From NCBI GenBank assembly GCA_964482405.1, contig CAYZXH010000027.1, positions 1 to 22,145 on the forward strand: a DNA stretch of 22,145 nucleotides, given 5' to 3'. The notes beneath the pieces are model-generated. The model saw nothing but the letters and a program-made list of their open reading frames with translations, was not told the origin of the DNA and did no database searches. A program made the position numbers and the translations under genes. This DNA is from Zestomicrobium sp964482405 (GTDB lineage Archaea > Thermoproteota > Thermoprotei_A > Sulfolobales > NBVN01). Below, piece after piece: positions 21,202 to 22,145 of this stretch (its first letter is position 1; each line of letters starts with the position of its first letter).

Positions 21202-21790
21202 GTGAGGGTTTAGATATATTGGTTTCGCGGCGCATTCAGGGAGCGTTAGTGATGAGTTAGTTTCAAGAGCTTCAAGAATCGTTAGAGGGCTGCGTGAATG
21301 TTACGACTCTAACGACTTGGTTTTTGTTGTTGGTGGTTACTGGGGTTTGATGAAGGAGGTTGTTAACTTAGCTCTTGAGTTAGGGTTTAAGGTCATCATA
21401 ATACCACCCATAGAACAGGAAGACGTGCAATTCCCTGAAGGAGCTATAGTAGTTAAGACAGGGACTTCCTACAGGGTTAGGTCGGTATTCTTGGTCAGAA
21501 CTTCAGATGTTTTAGTAGTTCTCGGCGGTGGAGCTGGATGTATTCAAGAACTAATCACTGCTTATACTGAGAATAAGCCATCCTACGTCTTAATTGGTAC
21601 TGGGATGCCCACAGACGTGATTGAGGGAATGCCTGAATACTTAGATTATAGGAAATTAGCTCCGGTGATGAAGTACCGTGACGAGAACGCTCTACTCAAG
21701 GACTTATGCGATCACCTGAAACACATGAGAGCAGAGAAGAAGGAATCGAAAGAGCTACTTGGAAGAGAAACGAAGTTCCCTAGTGGGTGA
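21202..21790 (+). CDS. LOG-like / SLOG-family protein with a frameshifted start
   Basis: A nucleotide-binding SLOG/TIGR00725-type protein, related to lysine-decarboxylase-like LOG proteins; the substrate is unknown. Conserved segments are IGFAAHSGSVSDELV at the N-terminus, FVVGGYWGLMKEVV, KVIIIPP and VVLGGGAGCIQELITAY, which corresponds to the PGGxGTxxE motif. The conserved N-terminal reading frame has no ATG/GTG/TTG before an internal TTG at 21317, which would delete the IGFAAHSG motif. GTG 21202 with the preceding GGTG fits the promoter, but it reads GTG-AGG-GTT-TAG: one T too many in the TTT at 21209-21211 puts it out of frame. Either the sequence has a +1 error, the gene is damaged, or translation starts at ATT 21218. 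Treat the start as uncertain. Confidence 0.75.
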
Positions 21791-21793
21791 GTT

Positions 21794-22145
<352 letters not shown>

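Overview
This is archaeal chromosome, most likely from a hyperthermophilic member of the Thermoproteota (class Thermoprotei; Desulfurococcales-like by gene style, but I cannot fix the order). The evidence is the gene set: an Hjc resolvase, both RFC clamp-loader subunits, Orc1/Cdc6, the ether-lipid enzymes DGGGP synthase and geranylgeranyl reductase, Pth2, TruD and a TRAM protein. Expression signals agree: TTTATA-like boxes about 25 nt before starts, frequent GTG/TTG starts, GGTGA/GAGGT ribosome sites, and very tight packing. I see no tRNA, rRNA or CRISPR array.

Layout, left to right. (1) 1-410 (-) is the 5' part of hjc, cut by the window edge. (2) 479-2643 (+) is the slipin/NfeD membrane protease pair, followed by a DUF763 gene and an unrecognised 335-residue protein. 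(3) 7588-4941 (-) is a four-gene operon: archaeal dUTPase, an HhH-GPD iron-sulfur protein, a small winged-helix-like protein and UbiA-type DGGGP synthase. (4) 7776-11153 (+) holds a pyruvoyl decarboxylase (SpeD family), geranylgeranyl reductase, a YbjQ-family protein and truD. (5) 11245-11383 is a relic of the 3' end of an IS200/IS605-type element with a structured, omega-RNA-like segment. (6) 11439-15781 (+) holds an unknown protein, pth2, two unknown overlapping genes, a TRAM protein and rfcS-rfcL. (7) 18080-15778 (-) holds a nucleoside phosphorylase, orc1/cdc6 and a small winged-helix regulator. (8) 18261-22111 holds a HAD phosphatase, an alpha/beta hydrolase (-), a GalE-like epimerase, a LOG-like gene with a damaged start, and a membrane hydrolase gene cut by the right end of another IS200/IS605-type element at 22091.

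Functional themes are replication and repair (hjc, dUTPase, HhH glycosylase-like, RFC, Orc1), ether-lipid synthesis (UbiA, GGR) and translation (truD, pth2). The most unusual material is the set of three dispersed GGGGAGGAGGTCAG hairpin ends, two of them without any transposase or tnpB gene beside them. Next are a short upstream ORF overlapping the speD start, an apparent +1 frameshift at the start of the LOG-like gene, and a divergent Fe-S glycosylase-like protein in the dUTPase operon. I did not find a clear multi-gene defence or secretion system.
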